Below, in pieces: positions 50,475-50,498 of a stretch of 50,498 nucleotides of DNA. The DNA comes from Bryobacterales bacterium (lineage in GTDB: Bacteria; Acidobacteriota; Terriglobia; Bryobacterales; Bryobacteraceae). The position numbers were made by a program, and so were the translations under genes. Numbering within the stretch: position 1 is the first letter of the stretch; every line of letters begins with the position of its first letter. The stretch lies in contig CANIHR010000004.1 of the NCBI GenBank assembly GCA_947467185.1, positions 1 through 50,498 on the forward strand, written 5' to 3'. The notes under the pieces are model-generated. The model had not been told where the DNA came from. It was given only the letters and a program-made list of their open reading frames with translations, and did no database searches.

Positions 50475-50498
50475 CATTGTACTGTTTCGGTTACAACT

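Noticed and set aside
1-50498. tRNA, rRNA or CRISPR genes
   Set aside because: I looked in the intergenic stretches and saw no cloverleaf-like sequence, rRNA segments or regularly spaced repeats. Almost all the window is coding.

Overview
The window is most like a chromosome of an Acidobacteriota bacterium of the Solibacteres/Bryobacterales type. This is inferred from gene content, not from a database search. The evidence is a very large Oar-like TonB-dependent receptor with an N-terminal carboxypeptidase-regulatory domain, an NHL-repeat protein ending in what looks like the TIGR03437 domain typical of Solibacter, a fused AroD-AroE enzyme, and Gram-negative envelope genes (LpxA, Lnt, ComEC, SPOR). 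The DNA is GC-rich, genes are tightly packed, 4-base ATGA/GTGA/TTGA overlaps are common, and many starts are GTG or TTG. I see no tRNA, rRNA, CRISPR array, prophage or intact insertion sequence.

Layout. 1-2900: end of an exopolysaccharide export/assembly unit (Wza-like tail, Wzz/GumC-like chain-length protein, BY-kinase), closed by a perfect bidirectional terminator. 2952-4576 (minus): Mrp ATPase and an SDR. 4651-11019: TonB receptor, OsmC, transketolase, and a small exported LptA/OstA-like protein. 11016-12076 (minus): GtrA and a CDP-alcohol phosphatidyltransferase. 12161-17597: a run from lpxA through a BNR-type protein, HyuB, a GT-C-like membrane protein and a small acidic coiled-coil protein. 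17507-20940 (minus): NfeD-like, SPOR, LipA, Lnt operon. 20967-22773: DUF2934 protein, LexA, MscS. 22893-29213: AroDE, a small Tat-signal protein coupled to an amidase, and the NHL/TIGR03437 protein. 29214-29735: a gap with one doubtful ORF. 29736-36443: ComEC, DUF2809, SDR, trigger factor, AccB and AccC, closed by a terminator. 36444-40704: a structured intergenic stretch, a frameshifted pRiA4b ORF-3-like gene, YwiC, a small exported protein and a compact SecA paralogue. 40766-43892 (minus): LacD-type aldolase, RibF, a PhnP-like metallo-hydrolase, DUF1844. 43970-49514: a translationally coupled operon of MazG, GNAT acyltransferase, enolase-superfamily racemase/OSBS, EamA and MFS transporters, and an SDR. 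49517-50426 (minus): an unrecognised protein and a peptidoglycan-binding protein.

Most of the window is housekeeping. The stretches most worth a second look are four. The first is the Tat-signal mini-protein with an AtzG/DUF4089-like tail joined to a signal-less amidase (24466-26082). The second is the GNAT plus N-acylamino-acid-racemase operon with two transporters (44755-49514). The third is the repeat-bearing leader followed by a frameshifted gene (36514-37374). The fourth is the truncated, divergent SecA (38566-40704).
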